A DNA stretch of 64,000 bases from Symbiodinium natans (GCA_905221605.1 CAJNDS010002734.1:562279-626278); one strand, 5' to 3'. Positions 50,530 to 62,119 are shown, counted from the stretch's first letter. The notes: generated from the letters alone by a model not told the origin. Made by a program: numbers and translations.

Positions 50530-53500
50530 CGGCGCATTCCGCTTGCCCCGCACTGCCTGCAGGCATGGTCTGCGGCATCCCAGTTCTCGTTTCGCAGATG
50601 TACCTGATGTAGCAACCAGAAGACTTATGCGAGCACTTGCGTGGAGCACAGTCATGGCTGTCGGTATCTATGTTCGTTCCTGGTGTCGAGTGTTGCGTGC
50701 GTCTGTAGCAAACATGCCAGGTCTTGTCAAGAGAACAAACCGCGAACATGCTGCCAGCACGATGAATCAGTTGAACAGTTGGACCCCAAAGCAGCCTGCC
50801 ATGGTCTCCCGGCGCACCAAACACAAGAGGGCCCAGACGTCGGTCCGCTCGTTGTCAAGCAGATTCGCCTCACAGAGTGCCTGCTGCAGGGTGGAGCCCA
50901 GCATATCTTCACGTGGACCCCATGCGTCAATCGCGCGGGCCTCATAGCAGGTGGAGAGTTCATCTGACCGGAACTCCGCATAGGCGACGCCACTCCACGC
51001 CTGCGCCCCTCCTCTCCCTCCTTCGCCCCCGCCTTCTTTCTGTCCTTCGCCCCCGGCCTCTGCTGTCGGCATCGCCTGGATGGAGCGAAGAAAGGCGTCG
51101 CGGGCCTGCGAATCTCATTTCAAACGGCTATGGATAGTTCTCTACATTAGGGACTTCTGTTTTTGTTTGGGGGGGGGGGTCCTCTTTATAAGGTGCCATA
51201 CTATATAGCGCCCCAAAAGAGGAACCTAATTTGGGGCACGACCGATACCTGTCAGCCATGTTTCCCAGCAGTGCGTCGGAACAGAGAGTAGTCCAGAGAG
51301 CAGAGGGCGTGCAGAAGCGCCTGCTTCCAGCGCTTCTTCACCAGAAGCACAGAGCCTGTGAAAATCCGAAGGAATTAACTTTAAATCACCGAAAGAGTTC
51401 GGATTCTACTCCACAGCCCACACGCTTAAAATCTTTTATTTTCCCCGTGTGGGAGGCGCCTAATCTGATGTACAGCGCCGGGTCTTCTTCCCGGCCCTCG
51501 AAGCCAAGCGCTGCTTGCAAGGCCTTGACAGCATACTCCACGTGCCCAGAGCATCGACGAGTCGACACTCGACGTGACCCCGACGACTCCCCGACTCCTC
51601 CGCCCTTGGCTCTCGCCTGCAGGGCTTTGTCGAAGTCCTGCAGCTGGACGTAGCACTCCCCAGCCAGCTTGCACACCTGAAGGCAGCACTGGACTCAAAA
51701 AGCCCTCTGCCCCCAAAACAAATATTATTCAAAAAGGAAGTCACACTGACACATAGTTTGGGTTAGTTTATATATATTTATTTATTTATTTATTTATACA
51801 TATGAATACTTTTTAACCTGCATCTAATCTATACATTGGTACTACCATGCCACCATCATGTCAAATGTGACGTGCCTCGTACGTCGCCGCTGTAGACAAC
51901 AGCGGCTCGATACCTGGGACATTGAGTGCACATGCGGGCAGTTCTACTCGCACCCTAAACCCTAAACCCGCCCTAAACCACAAACCCTAAACCCTAAACC
52001 CCAAACCCTATACCTGTTCTTTGCCCTTCTGAGCCCTCCAGCGCGCAATGGCGCCGGCCAGGTCGCGGTCCAGAGCCAAGGCCTTAAACCAAGATTCAGG
52101 GTTTGGGGTTTAGGGTTTATGGTTTAGGGGGGTTGAGGGGGGAGGGGGGTTTAGGGGGGTTTAGGGGGTTTAGGGGGGTTTGGGTGGTCTGGGGGGTCTG
52201 GGGGTTTAGGGGGTTTAGGGGGTTAGGGGGTTTTGGGAGCTTTGAGTGAGTGCCAGGTGATCCGGACTTGGGGTTCGCGGTTGGCGCCGCCTTGGCATCG
52301 ATCAGCACAACACTCTCGCTGGCGAGGCACTCCTGCACATCTTTGCCGTAACTGAATCCTAAACCCCAAACTCCTAAACCCGAAACCCCAAACCCTGAAC
52401 CCTTCTTAAGGCTTTCGCAGGTTGGTTCGATGTGTCGAGCTCCTGCGGCAGCAGGCCCGCTTGGTCCAGGAAGGTGAAGACGAGGCTCGGAAGCCCGAAG
52501 CTGAGGAGCTTGTCCAGAATGCCCTGCAAAGACTCGGCATGCATGTGGTACCAGTAGAATGTACGTGCATATATACAACATACTGGTACAGTGTCGTAGA
52601 AGATAGCTGAAACACACACAGGTATACATACATACATACATACATACATACATACATACATACATACATACATACATACATACATACATACATACATACA
52701 TACATACATACATACATACATACATGGCATATAGCGTGATGTCAGAACATATCATACACAGACCTATATTTATGTATATATGTATGTACATGAATGTATA
52801 TATATATATATATATACGTATATGTATATGTGCGTGTTTACTTATGTTTTCATATTTTGTTTTCTTTTCGAAAAGAATACATAAATAAATAAATGACTAA
52901 ATAAATAAATAAATACATATATTTATATTGATTTATTTATGTATTTTTATATATATTTATATTTATTTATTTTTGTCTTTTTTTATTTATGTATGTATAT
53001 TTATACAAATGCACCACAAAGCCTTTCCAAGCTCTCAGATCTCGGATGAACTTGCTGGGGACAGGGCAGCGAGCTGTGGCAGGTTGGGCGGGCCGTCGGT
53101 CTTCCGAAAGGCCCTCAGCAGTTGCTGTGCATTTGGGGTTTTGGGTTTAGGGGTTAGGGATTTGGGGATTTGGGGTTAGCGTTTAGAGAATTTGGGGTTT
53201 AAGGTTTAGGTGTCAGTTTTTAGGTGTCAGTTTAAGGTGTCACAAACATGTGGGTGCAAGGAGGCGGACTTGAGCTTGTCGACGACAGCCGCCTCATCGG
53301 GAAGGCCCTGCGGTTCAACATGGCGAATGCAGTCGACGGCTTCTTCCTGGAGCATTCTCTCTGTGCACAGGCGGGGGGAGCGGGGGGCCTTGAACCATTC
53401 ACGGGGCTTGCCAGCCGACTCGAGGTAGGCCCGGCCCCTGCACGACTGACAAACTCAACGGAAACTTGCCTTTCCGGCCTTTTCAAAAACAGTGGAGATG

Positions 53501-55560
53501 TCAAGTCAGCACACATCCCCATTGCATCGCTAGCCGTGTCAAAGATGGCTCTGGGATCTGGGGACGCTGGCTCGTCGATTCGGCACCGCCTCGGGAGCTC
53601 CACTTCGAGACTTCTCTCGTTCAGGCCAGGATTGGGTTTCGGGTTCTAGAGGGTTTGGAGTTTAGGGTTTAGGGTTTATGGCTTCTAGCGTTCGAGGGTT
53701 CTAGGGTTCCAGAGTTTCGGGCTGCCAGCACGCAGAGCGCGGAGGACAGAGAGCACACGCGCACTTCTCTCTTCTCCCGCGTCGCCGACGTCTCCACACT
53801 CCGAGGGCTGTGGTTGCAAGGAGTCGTGCAGCCGAGATGCAGGAAAAGCGCCAGGCCAAGCAGGAACCGAAACATGGGGTTGGCAAAGTCCTGCACCCGG
53901 CCATACAAGCAACCATGCTTTCTTGAGCAAAGTCTGGCGGAAGCCCTGGAGACCAGGGTGCGCCTTGTCCACCTTGGCCTGGAAGGTGGCAATGGCCTCC
54001 TCGTACCGGCCGCGCTCCTGGCAAGGCAGCACTCTGGCAAGCTTGGGCTCCACCGCGCATGCGAGCGGCCCCCCCGCCAGAACGAGGCAGGTCAGGAAGA
54101 GCTCCACCTCCACCAAAACAAAGGGAGATTTGGGGGGGTTTACGATATCAGGGGGGGTACCTTATTGGGGTCTTTAAGTAGAAGGGGATCCTACAAAATC
54201 TGGCGGTGTATATTCGGGGCCCCTGACTCATTTTTGCCACAAAAAACTGGAAAAAAACATCCGGCGCTCCCCCCTCTCTCGGGACCTCGAGCTGGAGCTC
54301 TTGAGAAGCCTCCTTGCCAGATCCCAGGATTTTGGCTGCCTCCGCGGGGCGTCTTCTTCTTCTTTTTTTCTCTTCTCTGGGCGCTTTCCTTTGGCAAGTG
54401 CACGCGACAACAACAGCGCACCTGGCACAAAGCCTCTTCCGCTGCAGCTTGCCGACCCCTCCTTCTGGCGCAGAATCTGGCGAAGGCCACCCACTCCTTT
54501 GAGGAGCGCAAGAAAGGAACCGCAGCGCACGGAGAGGGGAGCCCAGACAAGAGCCGGGGCGCCGAAGGGTCGCTGCGAAGGTCGAGCTGCGGAAGGAGGA
54601 AGCGGTTCCTGAGCATCCCACACATGACGCGCAACTCCCTTTCAAGCAAAAGAGGAGCACAGAGTCGCCGGTGTAGTTATTATGCTGATTGTAGTTCAGG
54701 ATGCTGTGCGTGCAAAATCAGCATCGGCTTCAGCATCAACAAACCTTCAGAGACTGTGCCCGCAGCTGCAGCAGCTCGGCGGCACGGTCCCAGTTGCCGA
54801 CCAGTTCCGCCTCTGCGCTCTGCAGATGAAACCACATGAAACCACCATGCAACCACATGAGTGGAAAGGGCACAAAAGTTCGAGCTCTGAGGGCTTCCCC
54901 CCCCTCCCCTCCCCCTCCAGCCTCGTAGGCCAGTCGCCCCAGCCTTGAAGCCTCCTTCTGAGCATCCGAGGCCTCAGCCGTCTGCAGTGGCTTTGCTTAG
55001 GTCGGTCTTGGCGACGCGGCGATGCTGGGTCGGCCGCTTCGTCCACATCTGGCCTTTTATGGGGTTCAGCAGAAAGCTTGAGCAAGGCTTGCGCTGCCAA
55101 GGCTGCCACGGAGGGAACAAGTTCGCCAGCACATCCGCTGCAGTGAGCTGCAAGTATGAGTACCTCGGCACAAGGGAAGGCTGCCCCCTCGCGTCACGTC
55201 ACAGCTCCGAGACAGGACATTGGCTGCTGCCAGCTGGCGCATTCGAGATAAAGTCTTCGCGCGCTTTGCCTCTCAGCGGCCTCCCTGGGACTGCAGAGGT
55301 TTCCTGAAGCAGTTGAGACTGCATGCAAGAATGCAAAGCAGGCACGCCAACAAAGCACACCAACGCGCTCCTTGCGCAGGCGCTCGCGAAAGACGCAGAT
55401 CTGAGCGCAGAGGCGCGCAGAGCCAATGCAAGAGTCGTCCAAATCGATCTGAGAAATTGCGAGGCTGTTGAGCGGCTGGCGATCGACTGGCGCAGACTCT
55501 GCTTCACGTCCTCATAGCTGTTGACCTTTGCAGTCCCTACGAAGTTTGCCATCACCCCAA
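50530..55560 (-). CDS. TPR-repeat protein, many exons, CFAP70-like segment
   Basis: At least ten short exons with tetratricopeptide-type helices: 'YEDVKQSLRQSIASRSTASQ' (about 55550), 'QTAEASDAQKEASRLGRLAY' (about 54980), 'AEAELVGNWDRAAELLQLRA' (about 54825), 'ERGRYEEAIATFQAKVDKA' (about 54025), 'RMLQEEAVDCIRHVEPQGLP' (about 53350), 'AQQLLRAFRKTDGPPNLPQL' (about 53130), 'GILDKLLSFGLPSLVFTFLD' (about 52530), 'FKALALDRDLAGAIARWRAQ' (52087-52014), 'LAGECYVQLQDFDKALQARA' (about 51670), 'YAVKALQAALGFEGREEDPA' (about 51530), 'LQQALCEANLLDNERTDVWA' (about 50860) and 'VHLRNENWDAADHACRQ' (about 50600). The last two resemble the C-terminal TPRs of the ciliary protein CFAP70, so an axonemal role is possible. 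Whether all exons belong to one gene is inferred from order, strand and style. Confidence 0.5.
51952..52012 (-). repeat. Telomere-like array in a TPR-gene intron
   Basis: CCCTAAA units with CCCGCCC and CCCCAAA variants, immediately after the exon 52087-52014. Confidence 0.85.
52098..52236 (+). repeat. Degenerate telomere-like array, G-rich
   Basis: TTTAGGG units grading into 'GGGGGGTTTAG' and 'GGGGGTCTGG' variants. It lies in the intron upstream of the 52087 exon. Confidence 0.8.
52621..52724. repeat. (TACA)n microsatellite, about 100 bp
   Basis: Some 25 uninterrupted TACA units. In the minus direction this gives a meaningless Met-Tyr-Val-Cys reading frame. Confidence 0.95.
52780..53010. 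repeat. AT-rich low-complexity tract
   Basis: TA, TTTA and AAAT short repeats, within the TPR gene region and presumably intronic. Confidence 0.8.
53132..53240 (+). repeat. Degenerate telomere-like array
   Basis: TTTGGGG/TTTAGGG units followed by repeated 'TTAGGTGTCAG' words, in a TPR-gene intron. Confidence 0.7.
53650..53690 (+). repeat. Short telomere-like array
   Basis: TTTAGGG and TTTGGAG units in a TPR-gene intron. Confidence 0.7.
54130..54240. mobile_element. M2 element next to a TPR exon
   Basis: Left 'TGGGGGGGTTTACGATATCA', then 'GGGTACCTTATTGGGGTC' and 'GGGGATCCTACAAAATCTGG'. In gene direction it lies just upstream of the exon beginning near 54110, so it is probably intronic. Confidence 0.7.
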
Positions 55561-55687
55561 AGAACCCAAAGAACTGAACCCATAAGACAAAAATTGGTAG
55601 AGGTCCCTGCATGTGAAGCCTTGAAAACACTGAAAGGAGTTTCGCGAATCTTCAGGTGCTTTCAGGTCAGGTGGGTTTTGGTCATCT

Positions 55688-55850
55688 AGTGTTAAGGGTT
55701 TAAAGGGTTTATAAGGTTTACAGGGCTTATAGGGTTTATAGGGTTTACAGTCTTTGGGGTTTAGAGTGTTTATAGCGTTTATAGGGTTTATTGCGTTTAT
55801 AGGGTTTATAGGGTGCCTTCAGGGTTTAGGGTTCAGGGTTAGTTAAGGGT
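55688..55850 (+). repeat. Telomere-like array with TATAGGG variants
   Basis: Units of 'GGGTTTATA' and 'GGGTTTACA' ending in perfect TTTAGGG. It starts directly beyond the stop of the 493-residue ORF. Confidence 0.8.
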
Positions 55851-57332
55851 TTAACACGTGTTTTTTCTCCATCTCGGCAGCACAGTCCGATTAGCCTCAA
55901 TCTGTTGAAAGTATCGAGCACGAACAACAGCCATGTAGTTGTCGTGCTCGGTCGTCGTTGACAGCAACCAGGACCCACGAAGGGCGTAGTACTTGTTGCC
56001 GTCTACAGCATCGGTCCTTTTTGACCAACTTGAACCCAGCAGAACCCAAAGGTGCCGCGCGAGCGGCTTCAATTCTCTGGGCAGCTGTCTCGGTGCGCAA
56101 TACAGAAGCTTGTTCAGCATCAGCCACGCCTGCGGATGCATTTTTCCCGGTGACGGCACAAAGTGCAACAGCCATCCTAGAAAGGTAAGCTGAAATCTCT
56201 CGCCATCTTGGATGGCTAACAGCAGCTCATTGACAATGGAGTTCTGGAAACGCCCCAGATCATACCTGCAAAGAGCAAGAAATTCGCAGGCCAAATCGCG
56301 ATGACCTGGCATCTTCATAAGCAGCAGGAGTTGTTTGGCTATGCATGTTCTCACGTGTCCATCGCCCCAGCGGCACAGACCTTTAACCAACTCCCCGGCA
56401 GGAACTCGAAGGACTGGATCCGATAGATCGGCAGCCACATTCTGCACAAGCTGCATCACCGGCGCGTACGGCCGCCACGTGACCAAACCTTCAACCAAGC
56501 ACTTCACGCTGTCCCGCTGCTTGTGGAGCAAGTGAATCTTGGTGGCCCTCTCTGACGGTCCTGCAGGTCCTGCGGGTTCCCTGCAAGGCATGAGCGCGCG
56601 ATACCTATTCTTCTTGGCCATCTTGGCCATCTCCAGAAGGTGCACTGCCAGTTCCCTCATCTGTCGCGTCAGCCGCCCAGCCATGCACAAGCGCAGGATG
56701 TCTGGGACGGACGCAAAGTCGAAGACCACAGGCACTGCGAAGGAAGGAAGAACCGGCAGTGCCGCCGCATCTTGAGTCCCATTCCTCTTGGCCTTTCCCT
56801 TGCTCTGGGCGCCGATGTCGGAAACTGCCATCGACTCCTGCGGTGTATCATTTGAGTCCGGCTCTGCATCTGGTGAATCTGGTGGCAACACAACACTTGT
56901 TGGCGGAGACCGAAACTCGTGAACTTCGTCCAGGCCAAAGCTGTTGCGACACAAAGATGCGTCCTCCAGGTCAAACCCTGAAGGGAGTTGAGCCGGGCGT
57001 TCCTCTGCAGTGTCAGTCTCCCGTGAGATACGTGAGGCACATTGGCGCTCGTGCATTCTGCGAGAAACTCCGAAGCCGCTCAGGTAAAACCAGCCACTTT
57101 GCACGCCGCAGTGGCGGCACACTGCTCGGCTGCATGGGCGCAGCATCACTTCCCAATGATTCGAGGCAAAGCCTTCTAAAACCCCCTCCAACTGACAAGT
57201 CGCTCTCCTAGGATGCGGAAGTACCATTCCTGCAAGTGGCTTCGCTGTTATCCGAATCTCATGGACTCCCACAAACCTAGGGGCCGCGAAACTTGAGACG
57301 GACTTGAGCCTGCCCGGGCGTTTCCCACCCAT
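55851..57332 (-). CDS. Unidentified 493-residue protein, no intron
   Basis: One open frame from the Met at 57332. An N-terminal Cys/His cluster (about residues 68-98, 'CRHCGVQSGWFYL'...'MHERQC') could bind zinc. A disordered Ser/Pro/Asp-rich stretch follows (about 105-185), then a largely helical C-terminal half ('DILRLCMAGRLTRQMRELAV', 'LACEFLALCRYDLGRFQNSI', 'QAWLMLNKLLYCAPRQLPRE') that reads like an alpha-helical repeat domain. I do not recognise the family. A start further upstream is excluded by stops. It and the PPR-RluA gene are the two long uninterrupted host ORFs in a region of otherwise fragmented genes. Confidence 0.65.
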   Translation of the reverse strand: MGGKRPGRLKSVSSFAAPRFVGVHEIRITAKPLAGMVLPHPRRATCQLEGVLEGFASNHWEVMLRPCSRAVCRHCGVQSGWFYLSGFGVSRRMHERQCASRISRETDTAEERPAQLPSGFDLEDASLCRNSFGLDEVHEFRSPPTSVVLPPDSPDAEPDSNDTPQESMAVSDIGAQSKGKAKRNGTQDAAALPVLPSFAVPVVFDFASVPDILRLCMAGRLTRQMRELAVHLLEMAKMAKKNRYRALMPCREPAGPAGPSERATKIHLLHKQRDSVKCLVEGLVTWRPYAPVMQLVQNVAADLSDPVLRVPAGELVKGLCRWGDGHVRTCIAKQLLLLMKMPGHRDLACEFLALCRYDLGRFQNSIVNELLLAIQDGERFQLTFLGWLLHFVPSPGKMHPQAWLMLNKLLYCAPRQLPRELKPLARHLWVLLGSSWSKRTDAVDGNKYYALRGSWLLSTTTEHDNYMAVVRARYFQQIEANRTVLPRWRKNTC

Positions 57333-57507
57333 GACCCATCTTTCGCGATGGGTAGTTTAAAGGCAGGAGGGGGCCCATGTCAAGGACATCTGCCTTGGGA
57401 ATCCACATCCACACAAGGGGTCACTCATGGAGGGAAATCCCACTGAGTTGGACTTGCCGCGCAAGTGGGTGATGCCCAAAACGAGTCGAGGCATCTTGCC
57501 TCCTGTC

Positions 57508-59470
57508 TTAGAAGCCCTGAAACAAAGGGCTCGGTCCGGCCTCCTTGAGCTGTGACACCGCCTCTTGCCTCAGCTTTTTGGGCGGCCCGGAGCCGTAGCT
57601 AAGCAGATAAGAGATGCTGGGAGACCATATGGGCTTCGCCCCTCCAAGCCCGCAGCACGCTGCCAACCCTCGGGCAGTCTCTGAGGATGGTCTCACAGCC
57701 CCGCCCCACGGCCTCTTTGTGATGCTGCGACAATCCGACGCGCTTGCAAGGGGACTTCATTCCCCTGGGCCAAAAGCAGCTCTCACACACCTCGCCTCCT
57801 GAAAGGATAGGGCGGCACCATCAGACGCAGAGAACTTGCTCGGACCATCTCTCCGAGGGAGAAGACTGCTGGGATGCACCTACAACCGGTGCCCAAGGCT
57901 CGTAAGGCTGGTTGTCAAAATTATGGTCCCTTTTGTGGTACCCTAAATATTAGGTGCCGTATCAGAATAGGGATCCAAAGAAGGGACCATAATTTTGACA
58001 ACCACATAAGAACAACCTCGCGCAGAACCACCGGAAAGGCCGTGGGTCGCGTGGCCTTCATGTCCTCCCCCTCGGCCGGAGTCACATCGAAGCTCAGCTC
58101 GAGCGAGAGGCTCACGAAGGTCCGGGCACCTGAATCGGGGCTTGTGGGGGGGGCCTCTCTTGACATGGACGGGCTGCTCTTGGGTTCAGGGTCCGGGGTG
58201 CTTAGCTTTCCTTACCCTTTTGAATAACTCGGGGGGGGGGGGGGGGCCAAGGCTCAAAACTTCCCCCCAAGGCGCCTTGGAGCAAGTCGGAGCCTTCCTG
58301 GCAGCCCCCCACGTGTCCACACTTCAGGGTTTTAAGGGCTCTCTGGGGTCTTAGGGGCTTTAGGGTTCCCTATAGACGGCCTTCGGGCCTCTAGGGTTCA
58401 GGCTTTGCAGGGCTTTGGGGGTGTCGCGGGAGCCGAAGGCGAGCCGGCTCCACGAGGGCACAGGTCGACTCCACTCTGCAGGCTCCCGGGGCGATGAGCT
58501 TCCGGAGGTCCAGCCAGGCGCTGCCCGAGCAAGACCTCCAAGGGCCAACTGCTCTCACAAGGAAAATTGGGGGGCAAGAGCGAGAGCACCCTGCAATCCT
58601 GGGCTCCTAGGTATCCTTTTTTGTGGGTGATTGTAGGGGGTGTGAAAGCAGCTAGGAGCTTGAGTCACCCTATCCCCATCCCTCCCTCACATTGGGGTTT
58701 ACGAAAATAAGGGGACCCCTCATATACCCCCAAATCGCAGGATCCCCTTATAAGAAGGACCCAACAGGGTACCCCCCCTTGTATCGCAAACCCCCCCACG
58801 TAGTAAGGGGCCGCCTGGCCAGCTCAGCAGCCTCGGGTGGATTGGGCTTCTTGGGATCGACCGGGGCTTTCTCCTGTGACGTGGGGGCGCGCGGTGGCGC
58901 TGGAGCTCTCTTAACCACAGAGAGGCGCACACGACAACGGGACGGGGCCGGGGGGGGGGGCCTCGAGCTCCAGGTACATGAAGACCTCAGAATCTGCGAA
59001 TCTGACATCTTATCGAGTCGGCCACACTGAATCTACCGCCATCCGCGAAGTCCGATTCTGTCGCATCGGGGAGGCCACGCCACCGGAATTGCTGAGCATG
59101 CTCCTGAATTCCTCGATGAAGCGACGCCCCCGGTACCTGGCCCAAGCCAAGACTAGTCAGGGGAGAAGCTGGTGAGGGACGATCAGGGGTGCCTGATCAT
59201 CTGCCCGTTTCGAAATCGCAGAGTGGGCGAGAAGCGCCGCTGCTCCTCCTCCCAAGAAACCTCACAGGAGGTATCGGATACAAGATCCTACAAGCTACCC
59301 ATAAGCTACCCATGGCATCCCGACCTGGGCAGCCTCGGCCTCTTCGTCCGGCTTCACCTGCCATGGTCGGGGGCCCTTGCCGGAACCCCAAATTTTGTTC
59401 AAGACGGCCTTTCCGTAGCTAAGTCAAGAAGCGCACACCCAGAGCGTCTTGTTTTCACGCGCTGCTCAGG
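57508..59470 (-). CDS. Unidentified multi-exon gene with M2 and M3 elements in introns
   Basis: Exon-like pieces in order: 'YGKAVLNKIWGSGKGPRPWQ' with 'KPDEEAEAAQVGMPW' (about 59420-59315), 'RRFIEEFRSMLSNSGGVASP' (about 59140-59040), 'FADSEVFMYLELE' (about 58998-58960), 'PTSQEKAPVDPKKPNPPEAA' ending near 58800 at an M2 copy, 'ARTFVSLSLELSFDVTPAEG' to 'FPVVLRE' (about 58140-58020) directly before the M3 copy, and a terminal exon 'ISYLLSYGSGPPKKLRQEAV' with a stop at 57508. A signal-peptide-like start 'MKLVLLILFLQLRLQ' near 59605 lies just upstream in another frame; its link is uncertain. No family is recognised. Confidence 0.45.
57909..58004. mobile_element. M3 element with perfect 24-bp terminal inverted repeats
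   Basis: 96 bp. The first 24 bases, beginning TGGTTGTCAAAATTATGGTC, are the exact reverse complement of the last 24. In gene direction it starts about 12 nt after a GT donor that follows 'FPVVLRE', so it sits in an intron. Only one copy is in the window. Confidence 0.9.
58229..58246. repeat. Homopolymer G run
   Basis: About 17-18 G on the plus strand, a C run in the direction of the surrounding gene, upstream of a probable exon. Confidence 0.85.
58693..58797. mobile_element. M2 inverted-repeat element abutting an exon
   Basis: Left 'TGGGGTTTACGAAAATAAGG', right 'TATCGCAAACCCCCC'. In the direction of the surrounding gene the coding text ends within a few bases of the element, where a GT is available as donor. 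Confidence 0.85.
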
Positions 59471-59811
59471 GCATGCGGGAGCGGCATAAAACTCGTGCTC
59501 GCAGCTTCCTGTCTTCACAGAAGAGCCTCTGAGCACCAACCGACTGGCAGTGTTGGTCTGCAAGCGAAGCTGTAGAAATAGAATCAGAAGCACCAACTTC
59601 ATCGTCGGACTTCGCTCAACCGGACCAACAAGCCAAATTTGCACACGGCCATGGAAAACAAATCTTGAAAGCTCCAATCCAAGCTTGGTGGCCTGCACGA
59701 GTCGCCAAGAGGCTCCCTTAAAAGGCTTCAGCCCATGCTTGTGCGCGCTGTCTTCCGCTCTTTTTGCCCTGCGCCACTTGCCATGATCATGGCTGTAGAT
59801 AGATATTTGTA

Positions 59812-59862
59812 AACCCTGCACCCTGAACCCTATAAACCCTAAGCCCTAAACATCCCTAAACC
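59812..59862 (-). repeat. Telomere-like array
   Basis: CCCTAAA, CCCTATAAA and related variants. Confidence 0.8.
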
Positions 59863-59869
59863 CTCAGCG

Positions 59870-61390
59870 CCAAGACCGGCGAGCTGTCAGAATCTGCTGC
59901 GCACGCATGAGCCCGGCCCGATCATTAACACAGTTGCCACTGCGAGGTTTTTCGCCGAAGATCTGCTGCATTCAGCACTCTGGGAAGAAAAACACAAGCC
60001 CCCCCTGGTACCTCCTTGAGGTACTTGTAATTCATTCACACCGAGTTCCTGCGAACTCTGAAGCTGCCCCTAGCAGGGCACACATTAAGCACACCACTCC
60101 GGCGCACTGAGCGGCAGAGTGGTGCGTGAAACGGCATGCCGTCAGGGGGTCTAACCATGAAGAACTCGGAACCTGAAGAAACAGAGACGAAAATGCATCC
60201 TTTTCTACAGCACAAGAGAACTGAAACGAGCTTCATAAGTGACGGCTCAAAGGCATTCCCGGCAAGCGGTGGGACGAAGCCCGCCGAGAAATGGCGAAAA
60301 TCTGCTGTACATGGCGTTGGCTTCGGGCGGTGCGCCAATTCTCAGCTAGAAGCCGAACACGGCATCCAGGTCCTGAAACAACGGTCGGAGGAAGTTACTT
60401 TAGGGGAAGTTGGACTAGTTACTATTACGATTACCTTATTCTCATGATTCATAGGCCCTATGTTAGACGTACCACTAACTAAGGCCAAGCGCTCCTGGTT
60501 GCGGCTGATGAGAACCTGCGCCCACTTCCTGAGGACCTGGTCCGCATCCAAGAGAAAAGCAATGCTGCCAAGCGGGTAAACATACAGAGACATGCGACGC
60601 GCGATTCTTGAGCTATGGCGGAGCAAGCAAGGATGAACGAAGGAAACCAAGATCAGTCCCTAACTCAGCTAGGAGTGATGCGTCAAAAAGATGCATCTTA
60701 ATCAACTTGTTCTTACCCATAATTCTGATGGTCTTCGTGCTTGATCATCAGGCAGCTTTCTAAGAGGGATTACAGCAGAGAGCGTGCGGGCCCAGTAAAG
60801 CTTCATTAACATGATGCTGAACTGAGAGCGCTCAGATGATGAAGCACAGCACTGTCTCGTCACAGCGCTAGCAACGGCATAGTCCAATTTTGCCATGTAT
60901 TTGTCACTTCTGAACCTCTCTGTGCGATTGCCACCTGCCAGCTTCCGTGTTCAGCTATCCCATCTTCCTCCCCGCGTCCACAGAAATAGGGTTTATATAT
61001 TTCTTGCACCCTCAAAAGGACACCCAATATATGTATATATATATATATACATACACTCACCAATATTATGTACACTCACCAAAACAGCAATATAAACCCT
61101 GTTTCACATCAAGACAGGCTGGCCTCAAGCTGCATTTCCAGGTGCTCGCAGTTCGGTTCTTCCATCATCTGGATGGTCTTCACCTGGCACGGCCAAGCTG
61201 TGCGGCTCACGCCATGCAATCTCTTTCTACCAAAAGCGGGAATCATGGCGGAGCAACGAGGAATCTGCTGTGCTCACCAGACCTCCCAAGCCAACATGAA
61301 CCAAGGCTTTCTCCATGCAAGCTCTGGTATGAAGGCTGTGGCCAAGCTTTTCCTTTGCTGCCCCTGGGCCTTTTCATGACACCTGCCCTA
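59870..61390. other. Gap, no convincing gene
   Basis: A plus frame at 60136-60447 (Glu/Thr/Lys-rich, 'MKNSEPEETETKMHPF') and minus frames near 60890-60710 are open, but neither shows a domain or clear splice edges. A TA run occurs at 61035-61052. Confidence 0.3.
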
Positions 61391-61452
61391 GCCCCTAAAC
61401 TCTAAACCCTACACCCTAAACCCCAAACCCAAACCCAAAACCCCAAACCCTG
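61391..61452 (-). repeat. Telomere-like array
   Basis: CCCTAAA, CCCCAAA and CCCAAAA units. Confidence 0.85.
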
Positions 61453-61629
61453 TGCGCTCACAGCATCTGACATCTTAGCATCAGACTCCGGGTGTGGTGG
61501 ATTCTGATGGCACATGGAGATCTCCTCACGGCGACCACTCGGGGCGGATGGAAACCAGTATATGTCAAAACTATACATAACATATTCTCGATGCTACAAG
61601 GTTTCTGCTCTTGACTACTTCTTGAACAT

Positions 61630-61791
61630 ATGTGTATGTATGTGTATATATATATATATATATTTTGATATACATATATATATATATATATCTTGTTGCA
61701 CATACGTGTATGTGTATGTATATATATATATATAAATTGCTCTTGACATGTTTCGCGGTAGCAGTACTGGATTCTGCATGTGTGTATATAT

Positions 61792-61823
<32 letters not shown>

Positions 61824-61980
61824 GAAAATATACATATGTATACATATACACATACATTATATATATATATATATATATACATGTACTTTTATATATATAT
61901 AATAGATTTATTTATTTCGTTATTCATTTATTTTTATATTTATATTTATATCTATCTACTTATCTGTTGTTTGATTTATA
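61630..61980. repeat. TA/TATG-rich microsatellite block
   Basis: Long runs of TA interrupted by TG, giving spurious Tyr/Ile-rich frames on both strands. No gene. Confidence 0.9.
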
Positions 61981-62119
61981 TTCTCATTTATGTATTTAAT
62001 GACTGCATGTCATACATTCAATTAGGAGCCTGCAAGGCATCCCTCTCGGCCAAGCCATCGCCAACACTAACGGCATGGAGCCAACCTGGGAGAGACTCTG
62101 CTCTAGCCCGCTGTTGACT

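Noticed and set aside
52406-52791. Minus-strand Met-Tyr-Val-Cys repeat proteins
   Set aside because: Direct translation of the (TACA)n microsatellite.
61571-62117. Tyr/Ile-rich frames on both strands
   Set aside because: Translations of TA/TG microsatellite.
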